Assembly: GCA_016710635.1 (NCBI GenBank)
Contig: JADJVL010000024.1
Span: forward strand, 1 to 64,000
Length of the DNA: 64,000 nt
Source: Holophagaceae bacterium
GTDB lineage: Bacteria; Acidobacteriota; Holophagae; Holophagales; Holophagaceae
Direction of reading: 5' to 3'
The position numbers and the translations under genes are program-made. Positions 32,407 through 40,579 of this stretch are shown one piece after another. Position 1 is the stretch's first letter. Each line of letters opens with the position of its first letter. A model generated the notes under the pieces. The model made no database searches, had not been told where the DNA came from, and worked only from the letters and a program-made list of their open reading frames with translations.

Positions 32407-33504
32407 TCAGGCCGGTCGGGGCGCCAGTCCCAGGGCCTGCAGGGAGAAGTTCAGGTTCGCCAGGACGCGGGGGCGCTCGGCTTCCGGCAGTTCCGGCAGG
32501 GTGAGCAGGGCTTCGCAGATGGCGCGGACCTCCTCGTGGCGGCCCGTCCAGTAGGCGGCGACGGCGCATTCGTCCTGGGCGCGCCATTGGTGGGCGGCAG
32601 GCTCGACGAAGAGGAGGTCGTCGCCCGGGTGCGCCTGCAGAGCCGCCCGGGCGAAGAGGTAGGCCAGCGGCCATTCCGAGCGCTCCCGGTGGTAGCGCGC
32701 CAGTTCCACCAGCGCTTCCGCCCGGTGCGGCCGCGCGTTGTGGGCTTCCAGGTAGGCCCGGATCACCTCTGGCTGGGGCAGCTTCAGCCCCTCCGCCAGC
32801 CGCGCCGCATTCAGGCGGGCGATGTAGACCTCCTCCTCCCAGCCCCCCATGGCCGCCCGAAGGCGGTAGTTCTCCAGGGCCGCGGCCAGGTTGCCCGCGT
32901 CCCGGTAGCTCTGAGCCAGGTAGAAGCGGTTGCGGGCGTTGGTCGGATCCTCCGCCAGGGCTTTTTCGAAGACCGCCGCGTCCTTCTGGAACTTCGCCGG
33001 GTCCTGGCTGCGGGCGCCTTCCGGCCGACAGATCACCGCTGGGCCACGAAGGGATTCCATGTCCGCATCCCGGCCGCAATCCAGGTATTCATGCAGGACG
33101 CCTGCAACGCGCCATGGCAATCGGGTCGCCACCAGGGAGGGCCGTTCGTAGACGATGTTTCCGTTGATGTAACGGACCCGATACGCCTCCCGGTGCAATT
33201 GCGGTCTTGTCCAATGTTCCGGCAGCGTCAGCTCCTCGTCCGCGTCGATGAAGTAGAGGTAGTCCCACCGCGTCCCGGCCAGCCTGATCGCCTCGCTGCG
33301 GTTCGTCCCGAAATCCACCCAGGGCCGCTCGTGCAGCTCGCCGGGAAGATCCTTCATCTCCTCCCGGATGATGTCCTGCGTGCCATCCGTCGAGCCCGTA
33401 TCCACGATCACCCAGGCATCCACAAAAGGCTTCACGGACCGCAGGCAGCGCCGGATCACATGGGCTTCGTTTTTGACGATCATGTTCAGGCAGATGGTGG
33501 TCAT
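32407..33504 (-). CDS. Glycosyltransferase family 2 with TPR-like C-terminus
   Basis: A 365-residue protein of the SunS/tetratricopeptide glycosyltransferase type. The N-terminal GT2 domain has TICLNMIVKNEAHVIRRCL, IVDTGSTDGTQDII and the metal-binding YFIDADEELTL. From about residue 165 a helical TPR-like region follows (KFQKDAAVFEKALAEDPTNARNRFYLAQSY). It probably transfers a sugar to a polysaccharide or protein; specificity cannot be read. It is a tandem duplicate of the next gene downstream (12-bp gap) and precedes rmlA. Confidence 0.82.
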   Translation of the reverse strand: MTTICLNMIVKNEAHVIRRCLRSVKPFVDAWVIVDTGSTDGTQDIIREEMKDLPGELHERPWVDFGTNRSEAIRLAGTRWDYLYFIDADEELTLPEHWTRPQLHREAYRVRYINGNIVYERPSLVATRLPWRVAGVLHEYLDCGRDADMESLRGPAVICRPEGARSQDPAKFQKDAAVFEKALAEDPTNARNRFYLAQSYRDAGNLAAALENYRLRAAMGGWEEEVYIARLNAARLAEGLKLPQPEVIRAYLEAHNARPHRAEALVELARYHRERSEWPLAYLFARAALQAHPGDDLLFVEPAAHQWRAQDECAVAAYWTGRHEEVRAICEALLTLPELPEAERPRVLANLNFSLQALGLAPRPA

Positions 33505-33572
33505 TCGGATTCCGATTGAGACTGCTTCGAAACTGGGCGCTGGGGTAGGCTCAGGGAAGAATTGAGGTAGCG

Positions 33573-34385
33573 ATGAACACCCCTGAGCCAAAGGCGGCTG
33601 CGACCGAACCACCTGCCAGGATTCTCTATCCTTCCTGTCCACTATGCGAGAGCCGCCGCCACGAAGCCGCAGGTCAATTCGACTGCACCGGTCACGCCCT
33701 CTACAAGCCGGGACTGCCGACCCACATGACCTGGCGCCGCTGCGAGGACTGCCACCACGTATTCACCGACGGGTACTTCAACGAAAGCGCCCTTGAACTC
33801 CTCTTCTCAGACACCAACCCGAACCAGCAGCCCGGCGCCGGGGCGGAGCAGAACCGGTGGACCTGGGCCAAGGTGGTGGCCAAGGTGGCCGGCTACAAGC
33901 GCGAAGGCCTCTGGATGGATGTGGGCTTCGGCAACGGCTCGCTCCTGTTCACCGCCGACGAGTGGGGCTTCGGCACCAACGGCCTGGACCTGCGGAGGAC
34001 CAGCGTCGAGCAGATGCGCACCTACGGCTTCGACGCGGAGTGCGCGCCCCTGGGCGACCTCGAAGGTCCCCGCCGCTTCGACATCATTTCCATGTTCGAT
34101 GCCCTGGAGCACATGCCCTTCCCCGGGCAGGAACTCCGGCACGCGCACCGGCTGCTGGCCAAGGACGGCCTGCTGGTGCTCTCCATGCCGAACTCGGACT
34201 GCACCCCGTGGAAGATCATGGACACCCAGGGCCTGAATCCCTACTGGGCGGAGCTGGAGCACTACCACAACTTCTCCCGCCGCAGGCTCTACTCGCTCCT
34301 GGAACAGCACGACTTCCTGCCCATGGAATACGGCGTGAGCGACCGCTACCGGCTGAGCATGGAAGTCATCGCCCGGAAGGTCTGA
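33573..34385 (+). CDS. Class I SAM-dependent methyltransferase with N-terminal zinc-ribbon
   Basis: A 270-residue protein. Two cysteine pairs (PSCPLCES at about residue 21 and RRCEDCHHVF at about 55) suggest a zinc-ribbon. They are followed by a Rossmann methyltransferase: GLWMDVGFGNGSLLFTA (SAM-binding), FDIISMFDALEHMP and LLAKDGLLVLSMPN. This layout occurs in sugar C- or O-methyltransferases of polysaccharide loci. It diverges from the glycosyltransferase genes across 68 bp. A GAGG ribosome site precedes ATG 33573. Confidence 0.8.
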   Translation: MNTPEPKAAATEPPARILYPSCPLCESRRHEAAGQFDCTGHALYKPGLPTHMTWRRCEDCHHVFTDGYFNESALELLFSDTNPNQQPGAGAEQNRWTWAKVVAKVAGYKREGLWMDVGFGNGSLLFTADEWGFGTNGLDLRRTSVEQMRTYGFDAECAPLGDLEGPRRFDIISMFDALEHMPFPGQELRHAHRLLAKDGLLVLSMPNSDCTPWKIMDTQGLNPYWAELEHYHNFSRRRLYSLLEQHDFLPMEYGVSDRYRLSMEVIARKV

Positions 34386-34389
34386 CCCC

Positions 34390-36210
34390 TCACACCCGCC
34401 GCCCGAAGCTCCGGTCCAGCTCCCCGAGGCTCAGCTTCTTGATGATCGGGCGCCCGTGAGGGCAGGTTTGCGGCACATCGCAGGCCATGAGGTCGGCGAT
34501 GAGCTGGGTCGCGAGGGCGGGGCTCAGGCGCTCGTGCTTCTTGATGGCGGCGCGGCAGGCGAGCTCGGCGTTGAGGTCGCGGCGGAAGGCGTCCAGGTCG
34601 GGCTTCGCGCCGCGCTCCAGGCGGTGCAGCAGGTCCGTCAGCAGTGATTCCGGATCCCGCTCCGCCAGGAAGTCCGGCAGGGCCCGCACCACCAGCGCGT
34701 CCGCCCCGAAAGCCTCCACCTCGATCCCCACCGCGTTCATCTCCTCCAGGAACGGCGCCAGCCGCGACACCGCCGCCGGCCCCAGGCCCAGCACCTTCGG
34801 CGGCAGCAGCGGCTGCACCGCCACCGCGTGGCGCCGCAGGAAGAGCCGCTCGAAGAGGATGCGCTCGTGGGCCACATGCTGGTCCACGATCCAGAGCTCC
34901 GGCTCCTTCTCCCCCCGCACCTCCGCGATCAGGTAGGTCTGCTCGAAGGCCCCGAGGTAGCGCAGCTCGAGGTCCGCACCAATCTCCGCCCCGGCCTCCG
35001 CCGCCCCTTCGGCCGCCCCCATCGCCGGGAAGCCCGGCACCGGCTGGGTCGCGTAACCTCGGTCCAGGTCCCCGTCCTGGAAGGCCGCCGCCAGCACCGC
35101 CGACGCCCCCACGGCGGACGGCGCCTGCCACAGCCGCGGGTGCGTCTGGGCGGACGCCCGCAACGGGCCCTCCGAATCCAGCTCCGCGGGCTTGGGCGGC
35201 AGCTCCAGCACCGACGCCAGCCCGCCCCGCAACTGCTCCCACGCCTCCCGCGTGCCCCGGGCGACCCAGGGGAAGATCCGGTGCGGCTCGCGGAAGCGCA
35301 CTTCGGCCTTGGTGGGATGCACGTTCACGTCCACCGCCTCCGCCGGCAGGTCCAGGAAGAGCACGGCGGCGGGATAGGCGCCCTTGGGGAAGAAGCCCTC
35401 CCAGCCGTCCGCCAGGGCCGCCAGCAGCAGCCGGTCCCGCACGCTGCGCCCGTTCACGAAGAGGTAGAGGTGGTTGCGGTCCCGGAAGCTCAGGGCCGGC
35501 GGCGACAGGTAGCCCCGCAGCGTCCACGGCGCCTCGCCGTTCACGAAAGGCACCAGCGCCGCCATCTTCTCGCCGAGCAGGGGCGCGAGGCGGGCGCCGG
35601 GATCCGCCACCGGCGGCAGGTTCAATTCCGGGCCCCGGTCCGTGCGGATGCGCCAGTGCACCCCCGGCGTCGCCAGGGCGAGGCGCGTCGCCACGCCCCA
35701 GAGGTGCGCGTGCTCGGTCTCCACGCTCTTCAGGAAGCGCCGGCGGGCCGGCAGCTGGGCGAAGAGGTCCCGGGCGGTGACGGTGGTGCCGCGGCTGCGG
35801 GGCGCGGGCAGGACTTCCTTGATGATCCCGAACTCGCTGCGCAGGCGGTGCCCCTGGCCCTCCTCCTCCGCGCTGTGCAGCTCGAAGCGCGTCACGGACG
35901 CGATGGAGGGCAGGGCCTCGCCCCGGAAGCCGAAACTGCTCAGGTGGCCCAGGTCGTCGGCGTTGCGCACCTTGCTGGTGGCGTGGCGCTCCAGGGCCAG
36001 ATAGAGGTCGTCCCGGCCCATGCCGCAGCCATCGTCGGAGACTTCCAGCAGCCGCCGACCGCCTTCCTCCCAGGCCAGATCAATGCGCGTGGCCCCGGCG
36101 TCCAGGGCGTTCTCCACCAGCTCCTTGAGCACGGAGGCCGGCCGCTCCACCACCTCCCCGGCGGCGATCTGGTTCGCCACCTGGTCGGAGAGGACGCGGA
36201 TCTTGGGCAT
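34390..36210 (-). CDS. mutL: DNA mismatch repair protein MutL
   Basis: A 606-residue protein. The GHKL ATPase domain has ENALDAGAT, the GCGM ATP-lid motif and RHATSKV with GFRGEALPSIASV; VNGRSVRD and DVNVHPTKAEVRF follow. The C-terminal domain contains DQHVAHERILFE, the endonuclease motif DQHAx2Ex4E with Val for Ala, plus the later CPHGRPI. It is therefore likely a nicking-competent MutL, as in most bacteria lacking MutH. No mutS is in the window. It converges with the methyltransferase (4-bp gap). Confidence 0.93.
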   Translation of the reverse strand: MPKIRVLSDQVANQIAAGEVVERPASVLKELVENALDAGATRIDLAWEEGGRRLLEVSDDGCGMGRDDLYLALERHATSKVRNADDLGHLSSFGFRGEALPSIASVTRFELHSAEEEGQGHRLRSEFGIIKEVLPAPRSRGTTVTARDLFAQLPARRRFLKSVETEHAHLWGVATRLALATPGVHWRIRTDRGPELNLPPVADPGARLAPLLGEKMAALVPFVNGEAPWTLRGYLSPPALSFRDRNHLYLFVNGRSVRDRLLLAALADGWEGFFPKGAYPAAVLFLDLPAEAVDVNVHPTKAEVRFREPHRIFPWVARGTREAWEQLRGGLASVLELPPKPAELDSEGPLRASAQTHPRLWQAPSAVGASAVLAAAFQDGDLDRGYATQPVPGFPAMGAAEGAAEAGAEIGADLELRYLGAFEQTYLIAEVRGEKEPELWIVDQHVAHERILFERLFLRRHAVAVQPLLPPKVLGLGPAAVSRLAPFLEEMNAVGIEVEAFGADALVVRALPDFLAERDPESLLTDLLHRLERGAKPDLDAFRRDLNAELACRAAIKKHERLSPALATQLIADLMACDVPQTCPHGRPIIKKLSLGELDRSFGRRV

Positions 36211-36236
36211 GCGTCCAGTCTACGGGGCGGAAGGCC

Positions 36237-36716
36237 TCAGCCGGTGGGATCCCCCGCCAGGCTTTGCAGGAAGTTCGGCAGGCCCACCTGGTCGCAGAGG
36301 GTGAGGTTGGTCTCGATCCAGTCCACCCCTTCCTCCTCGCTGAGGAGGATCTCCGCCAGCAGCTCGCGGGTGCCGAAGTCCTTCTTCGCCTCGCACTCCA
36401 CGATGGCGGCCTTCAGGGTCATGATCGCCTCCACCTCGAGGGCGAGGTCGCACTGCAGGACTTCCTTGGCGTGTTCGCCGATGCGCAGCTTGCCGAGCTC
36501 CTGCAGGTTGGGCAGCCCTTCGAGGAAGAGGATCCGCTCGATGAGGCGGTCCGCGTGCTTCATCTCCTCCAGGGACTCCTTGTACTCGCGCTCGCCCAGG
36601 CGCTTCAGGCCCCAGTTCTTCGCGATGCGGGCGTGGAGGAAGTACTGGTTGATGGCGGTGAGCTCGTTCTTCAGGACCTTGTTGAGGTGCTGCAGGATCG
36701 CCTTGTCGCCCTTCAT
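36237..36716 (-). CDS. bfr: Bacterioferritin, with an altered ferroxidase ligand
   Basis: A 159-residue haem-binding ferritin that stores iron. It closely follows E. coli Bfr: MKGDKAILQHLNKVLKNELT, INQYFLHARIAKNWGLKRLG and EEMKHADRLIERILFLEGLP with the haem-ligand Met52. The ferroxidase ligands E18, E51, H54 and E94 are conserved. In the last helix, however, the usual EEGHIDWLE reads EEEGVDWIE, so the position of H130 holds Gly. ATG 36716 matches the family start exactly. It lies 71 bp downstream of bfd on the same strand. Confidence 0.92.
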   Translation of the reverse strand: MKGDKAILQHLNKVLKNELTAINQYFLHARIAKNWGLKRLGEREYKESLEEMKHADRLIERILFLEGLPNLQELGKLRIGEHAKEVLQCDLALEVEAIMTLKAAIVECEAKKDFGTRELLAEILLSEEEGVDWIETNLTLCDQVGLPNFLQSLAGDPTG

Positions 36717-36787
36717 GTCCCCTCCGGTGGCCGAGTCTCCACGGTAGGCCGAAGGCACGGCGGGATCAATTTGGATTCGGGCCGGCT

Positions 36788-37027
36788 TCAGCTGGCGAGG
36801 CGGTCCAGGTCCGCAGGACCACCGTGGGCCAGGGCGCAAGCCTGTTCCAGGGCCTCGGTCTCCCGGAGCACGTCCTGGACCAGACGGCGGATGTCGGGGA
36901 TGCACATGCGGCACTGGGGCGAGGCCCCCATGGCCCGGAAGACCTCCATGGGCGTGCGGGCCCCCTTGTCCGTGACGCAAGCCCGGATGTCGCTTTCCCG
37001 GATGGCGTTGCATACGCAGACGTACAT
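36788..37027 (-). CDS. bfd: Bacterioferritin-associated ferredoxin (BFD-like [2Fe-2S] protein)
   Basis: A 79-residue protein of the BFD [2Fe-2S] family. It begins MYVCVCNAIRESDIRACV, giving the CxC pair, and has the second pair in SPQCRMCIPDIR (CxxC). Bfd donates electrons to bacterioferritin to release stored iron, and the neighbouring bfr fits that role. ATG 37027 is chosen over an upstream in-frame ATG at 37051 because the family starts at MYVC. A motif shared with the apbE upstream region lies 44-57 bp before the start. Confidence 0.9.
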   Translation of the reverse strand: MYVCVCNAIRESDIRACVTDKGARTPMEVFRAMGASPQCRMCIPDIRRLVQDVLRETEALEQACALAHGGPADLDRLAS

Positions 37028-37070
37028 GGGTTCCGTGCCTCCTGGATCCATTCTACGATGCTGCGACGAA

Positions 37071-37084
37071 GTATCAATCTCAAT
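37071..37084. promoter_or_regulatory. Candidate iron-regulator (Fur-like) site before bfd
   Basis: The minus strand reads ATTGAGATTGATAC. The core TTGAGATTGA recurs at 40,362 upstream of apbE. Both resemble the imperfect, overlapping GATAAT/TTGAGA hexamers of Fur boxes. Assignment to Fur is an inference; the shared 10-mer is what is seen. Confidence 0.35.
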
Positions 37085-37094
37085 ATGATCCCGG

Positions 37095-37544
37095 TCACTC
37101 CAGCCCGGAAGCCCGGTTCTCCCGGGCCTGTTCCCAGGTGCGGACCAGGTGCACGCCGTAGCCCGCCAGGAAGGCGAGGCTGGCGACGCCGTGGACCCAG
37201 GCCCAGCCGTTCCGCCAGGCCGGATCCACCGCCACCTGGAGGAGGTACCCCGACAGGATCATGGGGGCCAGGACCGCCACCGCCGCCAGCCCCGAGCGTC
37301 GGCCCACGGAGGCGCCGCGCTGGAACATGGGCTGCACGTGGCCCCGCACCAGCACACCGAGGGTGAAGAGCAGCAGCGGGGAGGCCAGGACATGCCCATG
37401 CTGCAGCAGCGCCTGGGCGGGATGCGGCTCCGGGCCGAAGTCCCCCGGCCGCTGGCCGAAATAGCGGAACCAGCCATACAGCAGCCCCGTGCCCGCCGTC
37501 AGGAATGCAGACAGGTGCAGGCAGGCCCGCTCCAGCGCCGTCAT
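37095..37544 (-). CDS. Four-helix membrane protein with conserved histidines
   Basis: A 149-residue protein with four hydrophobic segments. Histidines sit in or at the ends of helices (LLQHGHVLASPLLLF; VRGHVQPMF; WAWVHGVASLAFLAGYGVHLV), a pattern compatible with b-type haem binding as in DUF4405-like or cytochrome b561-like proteins, but no family was identified with certainty. Its ATG overlaps the stop of the FMN-binding gene by 4 bp, so it would pass electrons across the inner membrane to that protein. Confidence 0.6.
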   Translation of the reverse strand: MTALERACLHLSAFLTAGTGLLYGWFRYFGQRPGDFGPEPHPAQALLQHGHVLASPLLLFTLGVLVRGHVQPMFQRGASVGRRSGLAAVAVLAPMILSGYLLQVAVDPAWRNGWAWVHGVASLAFLAGYGVHLVRTWEQARENRASGLE

Positions 37545-38086
37545 TGGCCGGGCCCATAAAGGACGCGCCAGATCGCCAGGCAGCGCCGGGATGCATCCGT
37601 GAGCGCATTGGCGGTGAGCGTCGCCCCGGAAAGGGGCCGGATGCCCCGGTTCAACTTGAAGTCCGGATCCAGTCCATGGCCTTCCAATTGTTTCTTCCAG
37701 GCCTCCTTGGCCATGTACTCCTGCGGTTCGCGGAAGGCGACCACCTCGACCCTCAGGATCCTGCCCTCTGCGCCGATGGCCACCATGGCGGTCTCGTTCA
37801 GCGTGCGGACGCGGTGAGTGTCGAAAAAGGCCACGCCCAGCAGCTTCCCGTCCTTCCGGGCTTCGTAGGCGACGATCCAGAGGCCCGGGAATTCCACTCC
37901 CGCAAGCGTCTTCGCTAGGCGTGCCTGGGGCTCCGTCAGGAAATGCTCCTTCCGGAGGAAGGCCGCGCCGGGAAAGGCGAGGGCGAGGGCCTGGTCCTGG
38001 GTGGGCAGGGCCGCGCAAAGCGGGCCTGGCGTGGCGCTTGCGGCGAGGGCCGCGGCCAGGAGGATTCGGGAACCGGAAAGGGGCAT
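37541..38086 (-). CDS. Exported FMN-binding-domain protein
   Basis: A 181-residue protein with a signal peptide (ILLAAALAASATPGPLCAA). One FMN-binding domain ends in PLSGATLTANALTDA, which contains the SGAT motif whose Thr receives FMN covalently from ApbE in related proteins. GKLLGVAFFDTHRVRTLNE is the preceding strand-rich part. Position between a porin/ApbE pair and a His-rich membrane protein indicates an extracytoplasmic electron carrier. The domain is of the RnfG/NqrC type but there are no other Rnf/Nqr genes. Confidence 0.85.
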   Translation of the reverse strand: MPLSGSRILLAAALAASATPGPLCAALPTQDQALALAFPGAAFLRKEHFLTEPQARLAKTLAGVEFPGLWIVAYEARKDGKLLGVAFFDTHRVRTLNETAMVAIGAEGRILRVEVVAFREPQEYMAKEAWKKQLEGHGLDPDFKLNRGIRPLSGATLTANALTDASRRCLAIWRVLYGPGQ

Positions 38087-38114
38087 GATGGGCTCCAGAT
38101 TAGCGACCGGGGCC

Positions 38115-39401
38115 TCAGAAGTAGTAGCCGAAGCCCAGGTTCACCTGGTTCCGGCCCTTGCGGGCGCGGTTCTCGATGGTCTGCAGGTCCGCCTTGAAGG
38201 CGATCTGCGGGATGGGCTTGTAGACCAGGCCGACCGTGCGCAGGGACTGGTCGTTGGCCTTGTCGGCGGTGACCCCGGCGACAACCTCCTGCTGGGTGTT
38301 GGCGCGTTCAAAGCGCACGAAGGGCAGCAGGGCCTGCCGGCCGAAGCGGCCCCCCAGCACGTCGTAGCCCACTTCGAGGTAGCCGCCGAACTGCTTCGTG
38401 CCCAGTTCCCGCGCCGCCGCCGGCGTCGCCGCCTTCACGCCGGCCTCGCTGTTGGTCATGCGGGCGTAGAGGCCCCGAGCCTGGAGGCCGCGCCAGCGGT
38501 ACTCGCCGTGGGCCTCCAGGATGGCCGTCGTGATGGGCTCGCCGCTGAGGGTGGCGGTCTGGTCGTTCTGGTTGCTGTTGCCCCGGTAGAAGCTGACGCC
38601 GAAGGTGGCGCCGGGCAACGGGTTCCAGTCGAGGCGGCCGGTGTAGGCGAGGCTTTCCGCCAGGGCGCTGCCCCCGTTCTGGCGTCCGCCGCGGATGCCG
38701 GCCTTGGTGAAGCGATCCGCCCGCAGGCCGTTCACCAGATAGAAGCGATAGCTGAGATTGCCGGGCAGCTCGCCATGGATGCCGAGGCCATTCTCCCGCC
38801 AGGTGGTCGGGATGATGGCGGTCTCGGTGACCGGACGTTTGGCGCCCAGGTAGGTGGGCGGCTCGTGGATCTCGTTGATGAAGCCCATGGGGATCAGCAG
38901 CATGCCCGCGCGCGCGTTGAAGGCCTTGTTGAGCAGGACGTCCAGGTAGGCGAATTCCACGGACACCGAACCGCCGTCGTTCGCGCTGTTGCTGGTCTTG
39001 GCGTGCTCGAACTCCAGCTCCGTATTGAACACGAAAGTCTCGTTGAACTTGTAGCCCACGTAGAGGATCTGCCGCGCGAAGTCCACGGTGTTGGCCTTGG
39101 GGCTGTAAGTCCCATCCTCGAGCTTCGCGTCGAAGTTCTCGTAGAGCACTTCTCCGTAGCCGCCGATGCTGAGGCCACCCTTGGTCTCGTAGACCTTGGA
39201 AGCGGCCGGGGCGAGGCCGAACTTGCCACCCTCCGCCGCCTGGGGCACCTGTGCACCGGTCTTCTGGGCCTCCAGTTCCCGGCTGAGGATCTCCAACTTG
39301 CGCTCCAGGTCCGCGACGCGCTTTTCCGTATCGGGCTTGTCCTGTGAGAAGGCCGGCGCGGCGGCGAGGACGAGGGCGAGGATGGTGGTCAGGAATTTCA
39401 T
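38115..39401 (-). CDS. Outer-membrane porin with N-terminal coiled coil
   Basis: A 428-residue exported barrel protein. It has a signal peptide (FLTTILALVLAAAPAFSQ), a heptad coiled coil (EKRVADLERKLEILSRELEAQK), then a beta barrel beginning GGLSIGGYGEVLYE and ending in an aromatic strand with terminal Phe (QVNLGFGYYF). The fold resembles phosphate/OprP-like porins with a coiled-coil stalk. ATG 39401 overlaps the apbE stop (ATGA). In this operon it may let a substrate or electron acceptor reach the flavin protein; that is an inference. Confidence 0.8.
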   Translation of the reverse strand: MKFLTTILALVLAAAPAFSQDKPDTEKRVADLERKLEILSRELEAQKTGAQVPQAAEGGKFGLAPAASKVYETKGGLSIGGYGEVLYENFDAKLEDGTYSPKANTVDFARQILYVGYKFNETFVFNTELEFEHAKTSNSANDGGSVSVEFAYLDVLLNKAFNARAGMLLIPMGFINEIHEPPTYLGAKRPVTETAIIPTTWRENGLGIHGELPGNLSYRFYLVNGLRADRFTKAGIRGGRQNGGSALAESLAYTGRLDWNPLPGATFGVSFYRGNSNQNDQTATLSGEPITTAILEAHGEYRWRGLQARGLYARMTNSEAGVKAATPAAARELGTKQFGGYLEVGYDVLGGRFGRQALLPFVRFERANTQQEVVAGVTADKANDQSLRTVGLVYKPIPQIAFKADLQTIENRARKGRNQVNLGFGYYF

Positions 39402-40351
39402 TGCGACTCCTTGGTCGTGAGCAGGCCCCGGAACTCGCGCGTCATGCGCACGCGGCCATCGTTGAGAAGAAAACAGGCGGGAAGGTGGCGGCGCCGGGCC
39501 CAGCGCAGGCCCCGCGTCGGCCCCATGACGTAGAGGGCCGTGGAGAGCAGGTCCGCCTCCAGCGCCGAGGGCATCACCACGGAGGCGCTGCCCCAGGCGG
39601 GACTGGGCCTGCCCGTCCGCGGATCGAGGATGTGCCGGCCCCGTTCGGAGGTCCCGCTGGTGGAAAGGGAGGCGTTCCGCAAATGCAGGCTGAGGCGCGG
39701 AAGCTGGCGGTCCCCGGGTGTGGCGATGGCGACGGTCGTCTCACCCACCGCCGCGAGCTGGCCGCCGAAATCGAAGAGCCCCGTTTCGACTCCGCGCTCC
39801 TTCACCCGCAGGACCGCGCGGTCCAGGGCATATCCCTTGAGGAAGCCGCCCTCCTCCACGCCGGCGTCCAGGTGTTCGAGCTTCGCGGTGCCCGCCACCG
39901 GATCGAGGAGGAGATGGCGCGCGCCGCTGGCCCGGCGTGCCAGGGCGAGTTCCCGCGAGGAAGGCGTCCGGCCCCGGCCGCGAAGGTCCCAAGCCTCCAG
40001 CAGCGGCATGAGGGCTGGATCGAAGGCGCCTCCGGTGCGGACGCTCCACGCCTTCGTGTTCTCCAGAAGCGCGAGCCATTCCGGCTCCATGGGGACCGGA
40101 CGGCCTTCCGCCCGGTTCAAGCCCGACCAGGCGGACTCCGGCCGCCAGGTGGAGCAGGCCGCCTCGATTCGCTCCACCTCCAGGAGGGCGGCTTCGGTGG
40201 CGGCGGCGAGGCGCGCCGGGTCGGTCCCCTCGACCCGCAGCCGGAGGGAGGTGCCCATGGCCAGGACGGTCCGGTCCAGTTCCCCGGCAACGCAGGTCCC
40301 GGAACCGAGCAGGGCCAGGGTGATCGAAGCGATGGAGCGGATGCGGAGCAA
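39398..40351 (-). CDS. apbE: FAD:protein FMN transferase (ApbE)
   Basis: A 317-residue exported enzyme that attaches FMN to a Thr in flavoproteins. It starts at TTG 40351 after GAGG, with a signal peptide (SIASITLALLGSGTCVAG). ApbE features are AMGTSLRLRV, a GGAFDPALMPL segment, LDAGVEEGGFLKGYALDRA (usually DLGGIAKGYAVD), FDFGGQLAAVG and GRHILDPRTGRP. The D-L-G-G-I-A-K-G consensus is altered to DAGVEEGGFLKG, so catalytic detail may differ. The substrate is probably the FMN-binding protein two genes downstream. Confidence 0.87.
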   Translation of the reverse strand: MLRIRSIASITLALLGSGTCVAGELDRTVLAMGTSLRLRVEGTDPARLAAATEAALLEVERIEAACSTWRPESAWSGLNRAEGRPVPMEPEWLALLENTKAWSVRTGGAFDPALMPLLEAWDLRGRGRTPSSRELALARRASGARHLLLDPVAGTAKLEHLDAGVEEGGFLKGYALDRAVLRVKERGVETGLFDFGGQLAAVGETTVAIATPGDRQLPRLSLHLRNASLSTSGTSERGRHILDPRTGRPSPAWGSASVVMPSALEADLLSTALYVMGPTRGLRWARRRHLPACFLLNDGRVRMTREFRGLLTTKESQ

Positions 40352-40361
40352 GAGGACCTCG

Positions 40362-40376
40362 TTGAGATTGAGTCTC
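40362..40376. promoter_or_regulatory. Candidate iron-regulator (Fur-like) site before apbE
   Basis: The plus strand reads TTGAGATTGAGTCTC, containing the partial palindrome GAGATTGAGTCTC and the same TTGAGATTGA core seen upstream of bfd at 37,071. It lies 10-25 bp before the apbE start, and an AT-rich TCTATATTTTCGA follows. A repressor here would block transcription of the flavin module. Confidence 0.35.
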
Positions 40377-40579
40377 TATATTTTCGATGTTGCCGTCAAC
40401 CCCCCTTGTACCCGTGCGGATTCAAGCGTGTCGAAGATCACTGGGACCGGGATTAGCGAGCGGCCGGTTCCCTTGCTTTCGCCCTGCCTGGACCTCGGCG
40501 CCCGCCGGCATCCTCGAGATCGAAGGCGAACCGTGAAAGGCTGGAACCCTATGCCGCTCCTCCCCCGCGCCGAAGCCCC

